64,000 nucleotides of DNA from JAJCYL01 sp965206015. Its GTDB lineage: Bacteria; Bacteroidota; Bacteroidia; Cytophagales; Cyclobacteriaceae. The stretch lies in NCBI GenBank assembly GCA_965206015.1, contig CBDBIW010000004.1, forward strand, positions 277,395 through 341,394, given 5' to 3'. The position numbers and the translations under genes are program-made. Shown piece after piece: positions 17,541-26,222 of the stretch; the first letter of the stretch is position 1, and every line of letters starts with the position of its first letter. The notes under the pieces were generated by a model, which ran no database searches, was not told the origin of the DNA, and saw only the letters and a program-made list of their open reading frames with translations.

Positions 17541-18086
17541 CTAACTAAACTCCTTGTGCCATAACTCGAAAATCTGCTTTTGGCGAGACCCATAAGTGTG
17601 GATTTTAGCTCTGAGTTTATCCAAAGGTATTTCGTTAAAAATTTTATTCGGATTCTTTGAGTAAAAAAGGTCGGCGTAACTAATGACCTTGTCTTCAATT
17701 CGTTGACAAATTATATTTTCAACAGGCAACTGTAATTCTGCATTTTCAATTTCTTCTTTAGTAATACCTCCAACCCCAAAATGATTTTCGGCAACACGTG
17801 CGTACTCAGGTAGCCCTTCTGCCTCAAGAATTTTTTTACCCTCTTTAATATGCATCACATAGGATAAACTGCCTCTGCAATGGATATCAGTAGCATTTAC
17901 GCGAACAATTCCAATATCATGAAGCATACCAGCTTCCTCCACAAATTTTTTCTGGCTCTCCGAAAATTCCAAGCGATCCGCGATGGCAAGAGCCTTAGCG
18001 GTAACCAGCGTCACATGAATAATATAGAAGTGATAGACAGGTGATGAAGGTGGGATGTACTTATGGATTATTGAAAAGTAGTCCAT
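17541..18086 (-). CDS. HD-domain phosphohydrolase
   Basis: 181 residues. Ligands of an HD metal site are visible: H24 in IIHVTLVT, the HD doublet in EAGMLHDIGI near 56, the histidine of AENHFGVGG near 100, and D near 134 in YADLFYSK. HD proteins hydrolyse nucleotides or phosphoesters; this short form has no other domain. It is divergently arranged with the RDD gene, whose start is 20 bp away, so their promoters must overlap. Confidence 0.82.
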   Translation of the reverse strand: MDYFSIIHKYIPPSSPVYHFYIIHVTLVTAKALAIADRLEFSESQKKFVEEAGMLHDIGIVRVNATDIHCRGSLSYVMHIKEGKKILEAEGLPEYARVAENHFGVGGITKEEIENAELQLPVENIICQRIEDKVISYADLFYSKNPNKIFNEIPLDKLRAKIHTYGSRQKQIFELWHKEFS

Positions 18087-18106
18087 GAATCTCTACCTTT
18101 AGCTTA

Positions 18107-18514
18107 ATGCAGGAAGCAAAGTATAAATATGCTGGTTACTGGCCAAGAATGTGGGCTTACAATACTGATTTACTTGTATTGTTGCCCATCTTTTATACCA
18201 TTTCCCTGTTTATCATTCAGGACAGACTTCTCTACGTTGCTTGCTTAATCGTGACATTTACCTATCATGCTACCTTCGAAAGTTCGACTTACCAGGCTAC
18301 ACCAGGCAAAATGATATTAAAGTTGCAGGTCATTTCAGAAAATGGAAACCAGATCTCCTTTGGGTGTGCATTGTTACGATTCGTATTGAAGGTTGTATCT
18401 CTTACAATTTTATACATAGGGTTTATCATGATTGGGTTCACAAAAAAGGGGCAAGCACTACATGACAAAGTGGCTAAAACCCTAGTCATTAGCTCGGTTG
18501 CAGAACCACTGTAA
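18107..18514 (+). CDS. RDD-family membrane protein
   Basis: 135 residues with three hydrophobic segments. It opens with YAGYWPRMWAYNTDLLVLLP, the RDD signature region (here R-x-x-A-Y-N-T-D), and has the internal TPGKMILKLQVISENG and C-terminal GQALHDKVAKTLVI motifs shared by the family. Some RDD proteins act in Na+/H+ exchange; the general role is unknown. Length is typical for a single-domain member. Confidence 0.85.
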   Translation: MQEAKYKYAGYWPRMWAYNTDLLVLLPIFYTISLFIIQDRLLYVACLIVTFTYHATFESSTYQATPGKMILKLQVISENGNQISFGCALLRFVLKVVSLTILYIGFIMIGFTKKGQALHDKVAKTLVISSVAEPL

Positions 18515-18630
18515 ATTCTCAAATTTCAACTGATTAAATATTTCAGACTAAAACAATTGCGCTGATCCCTTCAAATGAATTAATTTGTGCCAGTAACCAG
18601 CGTTGGTCATGAAAGAAAGGCAATGGTATT

Positions 18631-18975
18631 ATGGAAATAGAAAAAATTCGTTCGAAAATATTAGAACTGGCAAATGGCAATCCTGACTTTCCTGGTCATT
18701 TTGGTGAAATGTGTATTCGAGATCTGAAAGGATTTCCAAAAACTGTGGTTGAAGCTTTAGAAAACCGCGATTTACGAAAACTCACCCATGCTATTCATCA
18801 AATGAAAACGATCATCGGACTTTTTGAACTTACACAGTTGAATTCGTATTTAACCAATCCTCCGGAACTCTTTGAGGCATCCAAAGAGGACAAAAAGGAA
18901 TTCATATTGAAAGTGCAGAAAGAAGCAAAGAGAATAGCTGAAATAATTCGTCAGTCGGTAAGTCCAACTAAATAA
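18631..18975 (+). CDS. Putative histidine-phosphotransfer (HPt)-like protein
   Basis: 114 residues, helical throughout. LTHAIHQMKTIIGLFELTQL near residue 50 matches the HPt pattern H-x-x-K followed by a hydrophobic helix (canonical A-H-x-L-K-G-x), with His54 the candidate phosphoacceptor. The surrounding helices and size fit an HPt four-helix bundle. There is no kinase or response regulator nearby. It could instead be an unrelated helical protein. Confidence 0.5.
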   Translation: MEIEKIRSKILELANGNPDFPGHFGEMCIRDLKGFPKTVVEALENRDLRKLTHAIHQMKTIIGLFELTQLNSYLTNPPELFEASKEDKKEFILKVQKEAKRIAEIIRQSVSPTK

Positions 18976-18996
18976 TCATATCGTTTTTCATCATTC

Positions 18997-20178
18997 ATGA
19001 AAGGCTCAAAAATCGCATTATTAGCATTGGCATTGCTATGTTTTGATAAAGGCAATGCACAAACATTATCAGGGAAAGCCATTATTAGTGTACTCACTTT
19101 AGGCCCCGGTCAAGCGGAACTCTATTCTGCTTTTGGGCACAGTGCTATTAGAGTTTCGGATTCGCTGAACAATTGGGAATTGATTTACAATTATGGGGTC
19201 TTTGATTTCAATCAACCAAATTTCTATCTAAACTTCGCCAGGGGCAAGCTTTATTACAAACTTGGCCTTGAACCATACGAAAGGTTTAGGGATGCATATA
19301 TTGACAATAATCGAAATATTGTCGAGCAAACCTTGAATCTCGATTCTATTGAAAGACAAAAATTATTCGATTACCTCCAGTGGAATGCACAACCCGAAAA
19401 CAGCAATTATTACTACAACTACATTTATGATAACTGCGCTACTAAAATTCGGGACGTCATGCATAAAGTCTTTGATGGCGGTATCGAATATGACTACTCC
19501 TTTGTTCAAGAGGGCTTGACTTTCCGTGAACTCATGGATGTTTATTCAACGGAACAACCGTGGGGAGATTTGGGTATTGACATATGCCTGGGTATTGGAA
19601 TAGATAGAACTGCAAGCGGCTTTCATTATATGTATCTGCCAGACTACATCGAAAAATCTTTTGACGGAGCCCAAATGAAAAGCGGAGGGACCACCAAGTC
19701 ATTGGTGTCATCAAGCAAAGTTATTTATCAAGCAAAAGAGGAACCATCCCGGGCGAGTGGCATCACTCCGAAAATGGCTTTTATAGCAGCATTTCTTTTT
19801 TTTGGATTCATTTCATTCAAAGATTTGAAACGTGGCAAGAGGTCAAATTGGGTGGATATTCTTCTTTTAAGCGTCTCCGGGGTAATAGGGTGGTTATTAC
19901 TTTTCCTCTGGTTCTTGACTGATCATATCTCACAGTACAATTTCAATTTACTATGGGCGTTACCGCTCCACTTTCCGATTGCACTACTTCTTCTCAAAAA
20001 CGAAAAACTACACTTCCTGAAGCCTTATTTCCTGGTAACAGCCATCATCTTAGGTGGACTAATTTGCTTTTGGGGTTACTGGCCTCAGAATTTGCACAAT
20101 AGTCTCATACCATTTGTTCTTATACTCTTAATTAGATCAATCTTAATCTGGAGGGAACCTATCTCCTCTGCCATTTAA
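18997..20178 (+). CDS. DUF4105 (Lnb-like periplasmic domain) protein with C-terminal membrane helices
   Basis: 393 residues with a signal peptide (cleavage near GNAQ). The N-terminal domain has LTLGPGQAELYSAFGHSAIR and IYNYGVFDF and YNYIYDNCATKIRDVM, the conserved His, Tyr and N-C-x-T residues of DUF4105, a papain-like fold in Bacteroidota envelope proteins. From about residue 260 there are four to five hydrophobic helices. The function is not established. It begins 21 bp after the HPt-like gene. Confidence 0.85.
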   Translation: MKGSKIALLALALLCFDKGNAQTLSGKAIISVLTLGPGQAELYSAFGHSAIRVSDSLNNWELIYNYGVFDFNQPNFYLNFARGKLYYKLGLEPYERFRDAYIDNNRNIVEQTLNLDSIERQKLFDYLQWNAQPENSNYYYNYIYDNCATKIRDVMHKVFDGGIEYDYSFVQEGLTFRELMDVYSTEQPWGDLGIDICLGIGIDRTASGFHYMYLPDYIEKSFDGAQMKSGGTTKSLVSSSKVIYQAKEEPSRASGITPKMAFIAAFLFFGFISFKDLKRGKRSNWVDILLLSVSGVIGWLLLFLWFLTDHISQYNFNLLWALPLHFPIALLLLKNEKLHFLKPYFLVTAIILGGLICFWGYWPQNLHNSLIPFVLILLIRSILIWREPISSAI

Positions 20179-20255
20179 AACAGCTAAAGGGCAATATCTC
20201 TCACCGCTACTACTGCTTCTGTTCTTCTTCTATTACGTTTTCAGCCAGGGTGCAA

Positions 20256-20303
20256 GACCGTTGCAAAAGGTTGCAGAAAGAGCGTAAATTTTGCAACGGT
20301 CCT
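20256..20303. repeat. Inverted repeat sharing an IS-end-like motif
   Basis: GACCGTTGCAAAA at 20256-20268 is mirrored by TTTTGCAACGGTC at 20289-20301, about 20 bp apart. The same GACCGTTGCAAAAG occurs again at 25847, exactly where a LOG gene is truncated. The pair is probably the two ends of a lost insertion element or a very small MITE. The rest of 20179-20404 shows no gene. Confidence 0.6.
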
Positions 20304-20404
20304 GATTTATATTGGGAAGGACAATATAAATTCAAATTATTCGAATATAACGGATTCAAATAAGATTTCATAAAAACTACAGATATACCCTATTTAAGTA
20401 ACAT

Positions 20405-21151
20405 TTAAGATCGAAAACGAGCAAGATTCGATAGTACCGCATACGCATCGGGGAGGCTTTCTTTGAATGCAACTGGTCTTTCAAAGAAGTTTTCAACTGT
20501 TACGGTAAAGAATTCATGCTCATCAGAGGATCTGTATGCTCTGAAAAAGCTGTTATCGCCATTTCCAATTTTACTCATTTCAATTTTGGCCAAATTATTC
20601 CATTCACGTAGTGCTGTGGGATATAGAAAGTCAGATTCATCATTGAGAATTACATTTTTCCAAATGGAGGGCATGTGCCATTTCGTGGAGACCGGGATTA
20701 ATTCCCTGTTTTTTGTAATAACCCTGAACGAATGCTTTCCATGACAAAGGAATAATCCCGTATCGCGGATTTACTTCACCCTTGTGGCAGGTGTGGTTGA
20801 TTGTTGAGTAATAATTATCGGGATAAACGAGAATGCGTTTGAAGTATCGAAGAAAGATATAAGGCAGGCCAGAGGTGAGTTGTACTGCGTATGCGGAAAT
20901 CAAAGTTTTCATTTCAAGAGTTACTGCGTCGATTTCCCTTGGAATGAATTGCTTTAATCGCATGAACTGATGAACCTTTTTTTGAATCTTACTTTTTGTT
21001 TGGAATTGAGATTCTGGTAATAGTCAAAATATTTATGAAGTATGAGTCTGCATTCTTTTGGAAATGGCAATACATGCTGTCCCTGATATTTCAGAAATGC
21101 AGGGATGAAAATCATCCCTATTATCACTACAAAAGAAATCAGGAACGCCAT
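20405..21151 (-). pseudogene. MtfA-family zinc metallopeptidase, broken by two frameshifts
   Basis: An N-terminal membrane anchor and KVRFKKR lead, after a one-base loss in an A-run near 20970, to QFIPREIDAVTLEMKTLISA and the zinc motif in LHEMAHALHLE. A second indel in an A5 run near 20655 shifts frame again to VILNDESDFLYPTALREWNN and DEHEFFTVTVENFFERP. This is the complete MtfA order (anchor, HExxH, distal Glu). The full length is present, so inactivation is recent or the indels are sequencing errors. Confidence 0.8.
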
Positions 21152-21155
21152 CTGA

Positions 21156-22712
21156 CTATAGTTGCCTGAGCAAGTTGTTTATGGAGACTTTATCTTCAAT
21201 TTGCCTCTTTAACTCAGGAATTGAAACACGTTCTTGCTCCATACTGTCTCGGTTCCTCAAAGTAACTGTATCATCCTCCAGGGTTTGGTGATCTATTGTG
21301 ATACAATATGGAGTGCCAATTGCATCATGACGTCTGTACCTCTTTCCAATGGAATCTTTTGCTTCGTATTGTGCCTGGAAATCAAATTTGATTTTGTCGA
21401 TAATTTCTCGAGCTTTTTCAGGCAGCCCGTCTTTATTGACCAGAGGCAATACTGCAGCCTTTACAGGTGCAAGCGAATACGGTATTTTCAGAACGATACG
21501 CTCATTGCCGTCATTCAATTGCTCATTCAAATAGGAACTGGACAAAACGGCCAAAAACATCCTGTCAAGGCCAATTGAAGTTTCAATTACGAACGGGACA
21601 TAGCTTTCATTATCATCATTGTCAAAGAACTGCAATTTCTTTCCGGAATGTTCTTCATGGCTTTTAAGATCAAAATCAGTTCGGGAATGGATGCCTTCCA
21701 ATTCCTTAAAACCAATTGGGAAATTGAATTCTATATCACACGCAGCATTCGCATAATGCGCTAAGTTGAGGTGATCATGAAAACGATAATTTTCTGCTCC
21801 CAAACCCAGATTTTTGTGCCATTTAATTCGTGTCTTTTTCCATTTTTCATACCAGGTCGTATCATCTCCTGGCTTAACAAAAAACTGCATTTCCATTTGT
21901 TCGAATTCCCTCATTCTAAATATGAATTGTCGGGCAATTATCTCGTTTCTGAATGCTTTACCAATTTGAGCTATCCCAAAAGGGATTTTCATGCGGCCAC
22001 TTTTTTGGACATTAAGGAAATTGACGAATATACCTTGAGCAGTTTCAGGTCGTAAATAGATGGTACTGGCTCCCTCGGCTGACGCTCCAAGTTCTGTTGA
22101 AAACATGAGATTGAACTGGCGAACTTCCGTCCAGTTTTTGGATCCTGACGCCGTGCATACAATCTCCAATTCCTCTATTAAGGCTTTCAGACCTGCCAAA
22201 TCAGCATCATCAGTTGCCTTTTTTAGACGAGCATTTATGGCATCGATTTTCTCTTGATTTTGAACTGCCCGGGGATTAGTTGCGAGAAATTGGACCTTAT
22301 CAAAAGCATCACCAAATCTTTGGGCAGCCTTTTCAACCTCTTTGTCGATTTTAGATTCAATCTTAGCAACAGCCTTTTCGATTAATGTATCTGCTCGATA
22401 TCTTTTCTTGGAATCTTTATTATCAATTAAAGGGTCATTGAAAGCGTCGACATGTCCGGAGGCTTTCCATGTGGCTGGATGCATAAATATGGCAGTATCT
22501 ATACCAACAATATTTTCATGCATTTGCACCATCGCTTTCCACCAATACTCCTTGATATTATTTTTTAGTTGTACACCATTTTGACCATAATCATACGTGG
22601 CACTGAGTCCATCATAAATCTCACTTGAAGGAAATATGAACCCATACTCTTTTGCATGGGCAATGATATGTTTCAGGGGATTATTGTCGTCCATTTTTGC
22701 CATGGCCTGCAA
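21156..22712 (-). CDS. glyQS: Glycine--tRNA ligase (dimeric class II type)
   Basis: 518 residues of the alpha2-type GlyRS found in Bacteroidota. It contains GFIFPSSEIYDGLSATYDYG near the start, LRPETAQGIFVNF (motif 2 region, near 225), FRNEI, EMQFFVKPGDD and GLDRMFLAVL with a C-terminal anticodon-binding domain (APVKAAVLPLVNKDG and DTVTLRNRDSMEQERV). It charges tRNA-Gly. An alternative start at the second or third Met (MAKMDDNN) is plausible. The frame is intact despite neighbouring decay. Confidence 0.97.
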   Translation of the reverse strand: MQAMAKMDDNNPLKHIIAHAKEYGFIFPSSEIYDGLSATYDYGQNGVQLKNNIKEYWWKAMVQMHENIVGIDTAIFMHPATWKASGHVDAFNDPLIDNKDSKKRYRADTLIEKAVAKIESKIDKEVEKAAQRFGDAFDKVQFLATNPRAVQNQEKIDAINARLKKATDDADLAGLKALIEELEIVCTASGSKNWTEVRQFNLMFSTELGASAEGASTIYLRPETAQGIFVNFLNVQKSGRMKIPFGIAQIGKAFRNEIIARQFIFRMREFEQMEMQFFVKPGDDTTWYEKWKKTRIKWHKNLGLGAENYRFHDHLNLAHYANAACDIEFNFPIGFKELEGIHSRTDFDLKSHEEHSGKKLQFFDNDDNESYVPFVIETSIGLDRMFLAVLSSSYLNEQLNDGNERIVLKIPYSLAPVKAAVLPLVNKDGLPEKAREIIDKIKFDFQAQYEAKDSIGKRYRRHDAIGTPYCITIDHQTLEDDTVTLRNRDSMEQERVSIPELKRQIEDKVSINNLLRQL

Positions 22713-22759
22713 AGATATAAGGGCAATTGGAATAAGGATAGTTTCCGTTAATAAAGGTA

Positions 22760-24748
22760 TTATGATTCAAATTTGAATGCCAGATCATCAAGACTTTTGT
22801 TAGATCCAACCAAGGTTATTATGTCTCCTCTTCTCAATCTTGTATAGCCATGAGAAATGATCATTTGGCCACTTCTTTTGACCGAGAGCATGATGACATC
22901 AGCAGGTAATCGTAAATCTCGTAGTGCAAGACCATGGATACCAGGATTGAGCAACTCAATATCACGTGAATCCTGACCGCCTTCCATACCCAAAATAAGT
23001 GATGTAGCTTGAGGTGACCGGACAAAATGTTCAAGAAGGTTGACCATGGCTGTTGACGGATCAACAATACGAGCTTCAAGTGCTAGAAAACGGTCGTAGT
23101 TAACTCTATCATTTAATCTTACTATGAGGTCTTTTGTACCAAAGTATTCATAGGCAATTTCACAGATCTTATAATTCTCTTCGTCTGAAAGCATACATAT
23201 GATGGCTTCTGTTTTATCAGCATGGATGGCAGTGAGTTGTTCCAAAGAAATTTCATTGACGTAGTGTATTGTCAGGTACTCAGGTTCCTGAAAGGATTCC
23301 TTTTGCCTAAATGTAGCTATCTGGACTAACCATCCTTTTTCAAGAAGTTGTCGGGCCAGCATCACAGATTGGTTTTCATACCCAATAATGACTGCGTCAC
23401 GAATCCCGTCAACATGCAAAGTATTGGCTTTGCTCCTGTCCTCACCTGCCTTGTGAAGTGCCCATTTGAAAAGAGGTGGCCCTACAAATTGATTCAATAC
23501 TATTATAGCAATAATTAATGTTGCAAATTCACTTCCCCAGCTAGGAAATTCATTTGCTACTGCAGTTGATAAACCCAGAGCAACACCAGCCTGCGTGAGA
23601 TATGGCATCCAACCTAAATGCATAAAAAGTGGCGGATCTTTTGCTGCCAAGCCACCCACATATGAGCCAAGTATCATAGCGACTAGTCTTACACCAAATA
23701 GCAACAAAGCTGCTGGCCAGACCTGGATTAGGATGTCTACAGACATCGTGGCCCCGGTTAAGGTGAAAAAAGCTACATATATATAGTTTCCAGTGTCGTG
23801 GATGAATTTGAGAAATTCAGCTCGAAACCGGGTGTAATTGGTGATATGGAAACTTCCAACAATGCAAACCAGCAACGGTTCGAGGATCACTTCATGCCCG
23901 ATGTACTCTCCTGACAAACCTCTCAATAAATGAGTTAATAAGTATATGCTGTACCCACTTATGAGCAGAAATATCGACTTGCTCATAACACGTATTCGGA
24001 GGGAGAGAATAAGCCCCAAACCTTTACCCAGCAGAAGGCCTAATACCATAGAGAGGGCAAGTTCTGCTAGAATGATCAATATGCCAACTAGGTTAATATC
24101 ACTACCCGTAATCAAACTTTGAGCAAAGGATAAGCAAATTGTAAAGACAACAATGACGATGAAGTCTTTGAGTACTGTAACACCAAGAATGGTCTGCGTA
24201 AACGGTCCCTTAGCCCTAAGCTCCTTTATAATGGCGATAGCAGATGCCGGTGAGCGTGCACCAAAAATTGCTGCTATTAATAATGAAGCAGAAAGTTTAG
24301 CCGGGAAATCCATTTGTGACATGAATGGGATCATCCCAGCAATGGAGAATACAACAATACTACCTAAACCGAATGTTGCAATTAATTGCCAGAGAGTATT
24401 CCACTTTATGCTATTGAGCCGGCCTCTCAATTCACGGAGATAGAGTTCAGAACCAGCGGCGAAGGCAATAAAAGCTAAAGAAAGTTCATTGATGAAATTT
24501 AATTGAGCCTTGGATTCAGCCGGTATTAAGTTGAGTACAAAGGGCCCGGTAATAATTCCACTTATCAGGAGTCCGGTAATCAGTGGGAGCCTTATTTTCT
24601 GGAAAACAGCCGCAATTCTGTCTGCTGCTATCGCTATAATCAGGAAGCCTGCGACTAACAGGAAGAACTCAATATTTAAATAAATGTCGTTCAATAGCTT
24701 TGATGGTTTTGCTAAAAATAGCGAATTAAAAAATAGGCAGGAAAACAA
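22760..24748 (-). CDS. CPA2-type cation:proton antiporter with TrkA (RCK) domains
   Basis: 662 residues. About 12-13 hydrophobic helices cover residues 25-420, with LPLITGLLISGIITGPFVL and ARSPASAIAIIKELRAKGP typical of Na+(K+)/H+ exchangers. A Rossmann TrkA-N domain follows (DAVIIGYENQSVMLARQLLE near 450, RLNDRVNYDRFLALEA) and a TrkA-C domain ends the protein (LRLPADVIMLSVKRSG, YTRLRRGDIITLVG). It probably exports cations in exchange for protons at the inner membrane under nucleotide control. The first ~20 residues may not be translated; a TTG at about residue 19 is an alternative start. Confidence 0.88.
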   Translation of the reverse strand: MFSCLFFNSLFLAKPSKLLNDIYLNIEFFLLVAGFLIIAIAADRIAAVFQKIRLPLITGLLISGIITGPFVLNLIPAESKAQLNFINELSLAFIAFAAGSELYLRELRGRLNSIKWNTLWQLIATFGLGSIVVFSIAGMIPFMSQMDFPAKLSASLLIAAIFGARSPASAIAIIKELRAKGPFTQTILGVTVLKDFIVIVVFTICLSFAQSLITGSDINLVGILIILAELALSMVLGLLLGKGLGLILSLRIRVMSKSIFLLISGYSIYLLTHLLRGLSGEYIGHEVILEPLLVCIVGSFHITNYTRFRAEFLKFIHDTGNYIYVAFFTLTGATMSVDILIQVWPAALLLFGVRLVAMILGSYVGGLAAKDPPLFMHLGWMPYLTQAGVALGLSTAVANEFPSWGSEFATLIIAIIVLNQFVGPPLFKWALHKAGEDRSKANTLHVDGIRDAVIIGYENQSVMLARQLLEKGWLVQIATFRQKESFQEPEYLTIHYVNEISLEQLTAIHADKTEAIICMLSDEENYKICEIAYEYFGTKDLIVRLNDRVNYDRFLALEARIVDPSTAMVNLLEHFVRSPQATSLILGMEGGQDSRDIELLNPGIHGLALRDLRLPADVIMLSVKRSGQMIISHGYTRLRRGDIITLVGSNKSLDDLAFKFES

Positions 24749-24894
24749 AAACCATTAAGATATTCTAATTGAAAGTTCAATAATTATGAGCCCGTTTTCT
24801 TAAGAAAGAAGAAACGAATGGCATCATAGTGACTTTATTTAAGTAAAAGTCCCGGACCATATTGTAATTAATTCAGTTTTCGTCATATTATATC

Positions 24895-24920
24895 ACTGTT
24901 TAAAATGACTGTTTAAAATG
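24895..24920 (+). repeat. 13-bp tandem duplication spanning a start codon
   Basis: ACTGTTTAAAATG is repeated at 24895-24907 and 24908-24920. Each copy ends in ATG; the second is the start of the DUF547 gene, and the first opens a three-codon frame (M-T-V-stop) ending in TAA that overlaps the real start region. Confidence 0.9.
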
Positions 24921-25667
24921 AAAAATTTGATTAGTATAATAATAATAATGCTTGCCGCTTTTAATGTAAATGGTCAGCTCCCACCTAGTCATCAGTTATT
25001 TACTGAAGTGCTACAAAAACATGTGAATGAAAAAGGATGGGTAGATTATCAGTCATTAATAGATGATAGATCGCAATTGGACGCCTATGTCAAGCTTCTC
25101 CAGAATAACCATCCTAGTGAGTCCTGGTCAAGAAAGGAACAACTGGCTTATTGGATAAATGCTTATAATGCCTTCACCCTGCACCTGATTTTGGAGAAAT
25201 ATCCCGTTGAAAGCGTTAAAGACATTGGCAGTTGGATTCAAATACCTTTTGTTAATACACCGTGGGACATAAGCTTTATTGAAATAGGGGATAAAACATA
25301 TGATCTCAATAATATTGAACACGATATTCTAAGGAGTGACTTTGATGAGCCTCGAATTCATTTTGCAATTGTATGTGCTTCATATTCGTGTCCACGCTTA
25401 AGTCAAGAGGCCTATACTGCCGAAAATATAGAGGCCCAATTGGCCGCTGCCGCCAAAGACTTCCTCAATGACCCCAGGAAGAATAAGATGAATGCTAACA
25501 ATCCAGAGTTATCAAAGATATTCAGTTGGTTTGGAGGAGATTTTAAAAAGCAAACGTCACTTATAGAATTTATTAATCAGTATTCCGCAACCAAAATTGA
25601 TCCAGAAGCTAACATTTCATTTTTTGACTATGATTGGAGACTGAACGATCAGAAAACACTTAATTAA
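24918..25667 (+). CDS. Secreted DUF547 protein
   Basis: 249 residues with a signal peptide ending near NVNGQ. The body has the DUF547 signatures KEQLAYWINAYNAFTLHLIL near residue 75, NNIEHDILRSDFDEPRIHFAIVCASYSCPRLSQEAY near 135-175 and SWFGGDFKK near 200. The conserved Cys, His and N-x-Y residues suggest a papain-like hydrolase fold, but no reaction is known. The promoter region carries a micro-duplication. Confidence 0.87.
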   Translation: MKNLISIIIIMLAAFNVNGQLPPSHQLFTEVLQKHVNEKGWVDYQSLIDDRSQLDAYVKLLQNNHPSESWSRKEQLAYWINAYNAFTLHLILEKYPVESVKDIGSWIQIPFVNTPWDISFIEIGDKTYDLNNIEHDILRSDFDEPRIHFAIVCASYSCPRLSQEAYTAENIEAQLAAAAKDFLNDPRKNKMNANNPELSKIFSWFGGDFKKQTSLIEFINQYSATKIDPEANISFFDYDWRLNDQKTLN

Positions 25668-25715
25668 CCATGGTCATGATTGTACATTATTCTTTCACCA
25701 TAGTACATTTAAAGA

Positions 25716-25846
25716 ATGCAATCAATATGTGTATTCTGTGGGGTCCAGTAAAGGAAACAACCCGGAATTTGTTAAGTGTGCGGAATGGCTGGGGGCTAAG
25801 CTGGCTAGCAGGAAAATTAGTCTGATTTATGGAGAAGGCAAAGTAA
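25716..25846 (+). pseudogene. LOG-family (cytokinin-type phosphoribohydrolase) N-terminal fragment
   Basis: ATG 25716 reads MQSICVFCG. One extra G in the run near 25740 shifts frame, after which SSKGNNPEFVKCAEWLGAKL and ISLIYGEGKV follow the LOG/TIGR00730 Rossmann fold order. Homology stops at 25846, where the GACCGTTGCAAAAG motif begins. The catalytic P-G-G-x-G-T-x-x-E part is absent. The gene has thus been cut by an insertion and then frameshifted. Confidence 0.75.
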
Positions 25847-25860
25847 GACCGTTGCAAAAG
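25847..25860 (+). repeat. Solo copy of the GACCGTTGCAAAAG motif at a gene break
   Basis: Identical to one arm of the inverted repeat at 20256-20301, and placed exactly where LOG homology ends. The following ~190 bp (25861-26053) has no gene I recognise and may be leftover insertion-element sequence. Confidence 0.55.
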
Positions 25861-26053
25861 ACAGCACTAAGTCTGTTGGTTCTTGATTTTTGTTTTTTTG
25901 AGATTTCATTTTGTTTTTTTGCTCTCAGAGAGTCCGGAACAGTCCTGTTTCTTGTTGTCTTTCCTCATTTTTTGTTGTTTACTACTGAACTGGACATAAT
26001 TATCCCTGGTGACCGGTATAAATTGTATCCAATGGCTTCCATTAAATCTCCTC

Positions 26054-26096
26054 GGCATTGCTAATGAAATATTAACTATATTTAATTAGCAATGCC
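26054..26096. repeat. Minimal IS1-end relic (both ends, no transposase)
   Basis: GGCATTGCTAAT at 26054-26065 faces ATTAGCAATGCC at 26085-26096. The right 34 bp (26063-26096) are identical to the right end of the IS1-like element at 41959-41992, including the last codons of its transposase. So this is the element with nearly everything between its ends deleted. The rest of 26097-26222 holds no gene. Confidence 0.8.
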
Positions 26097-26222
26097 AATT
26101 TGTTAATACTATTCCTGCTAATGGAGGTTAATTTACTAAGCTGACTGGCTGTTAGATCAAGTGCAAACAAGCGAATAATTTGTCTGAATTTTAGCTCCGA
26201 AATTCGCGAACGGTATAAATAC

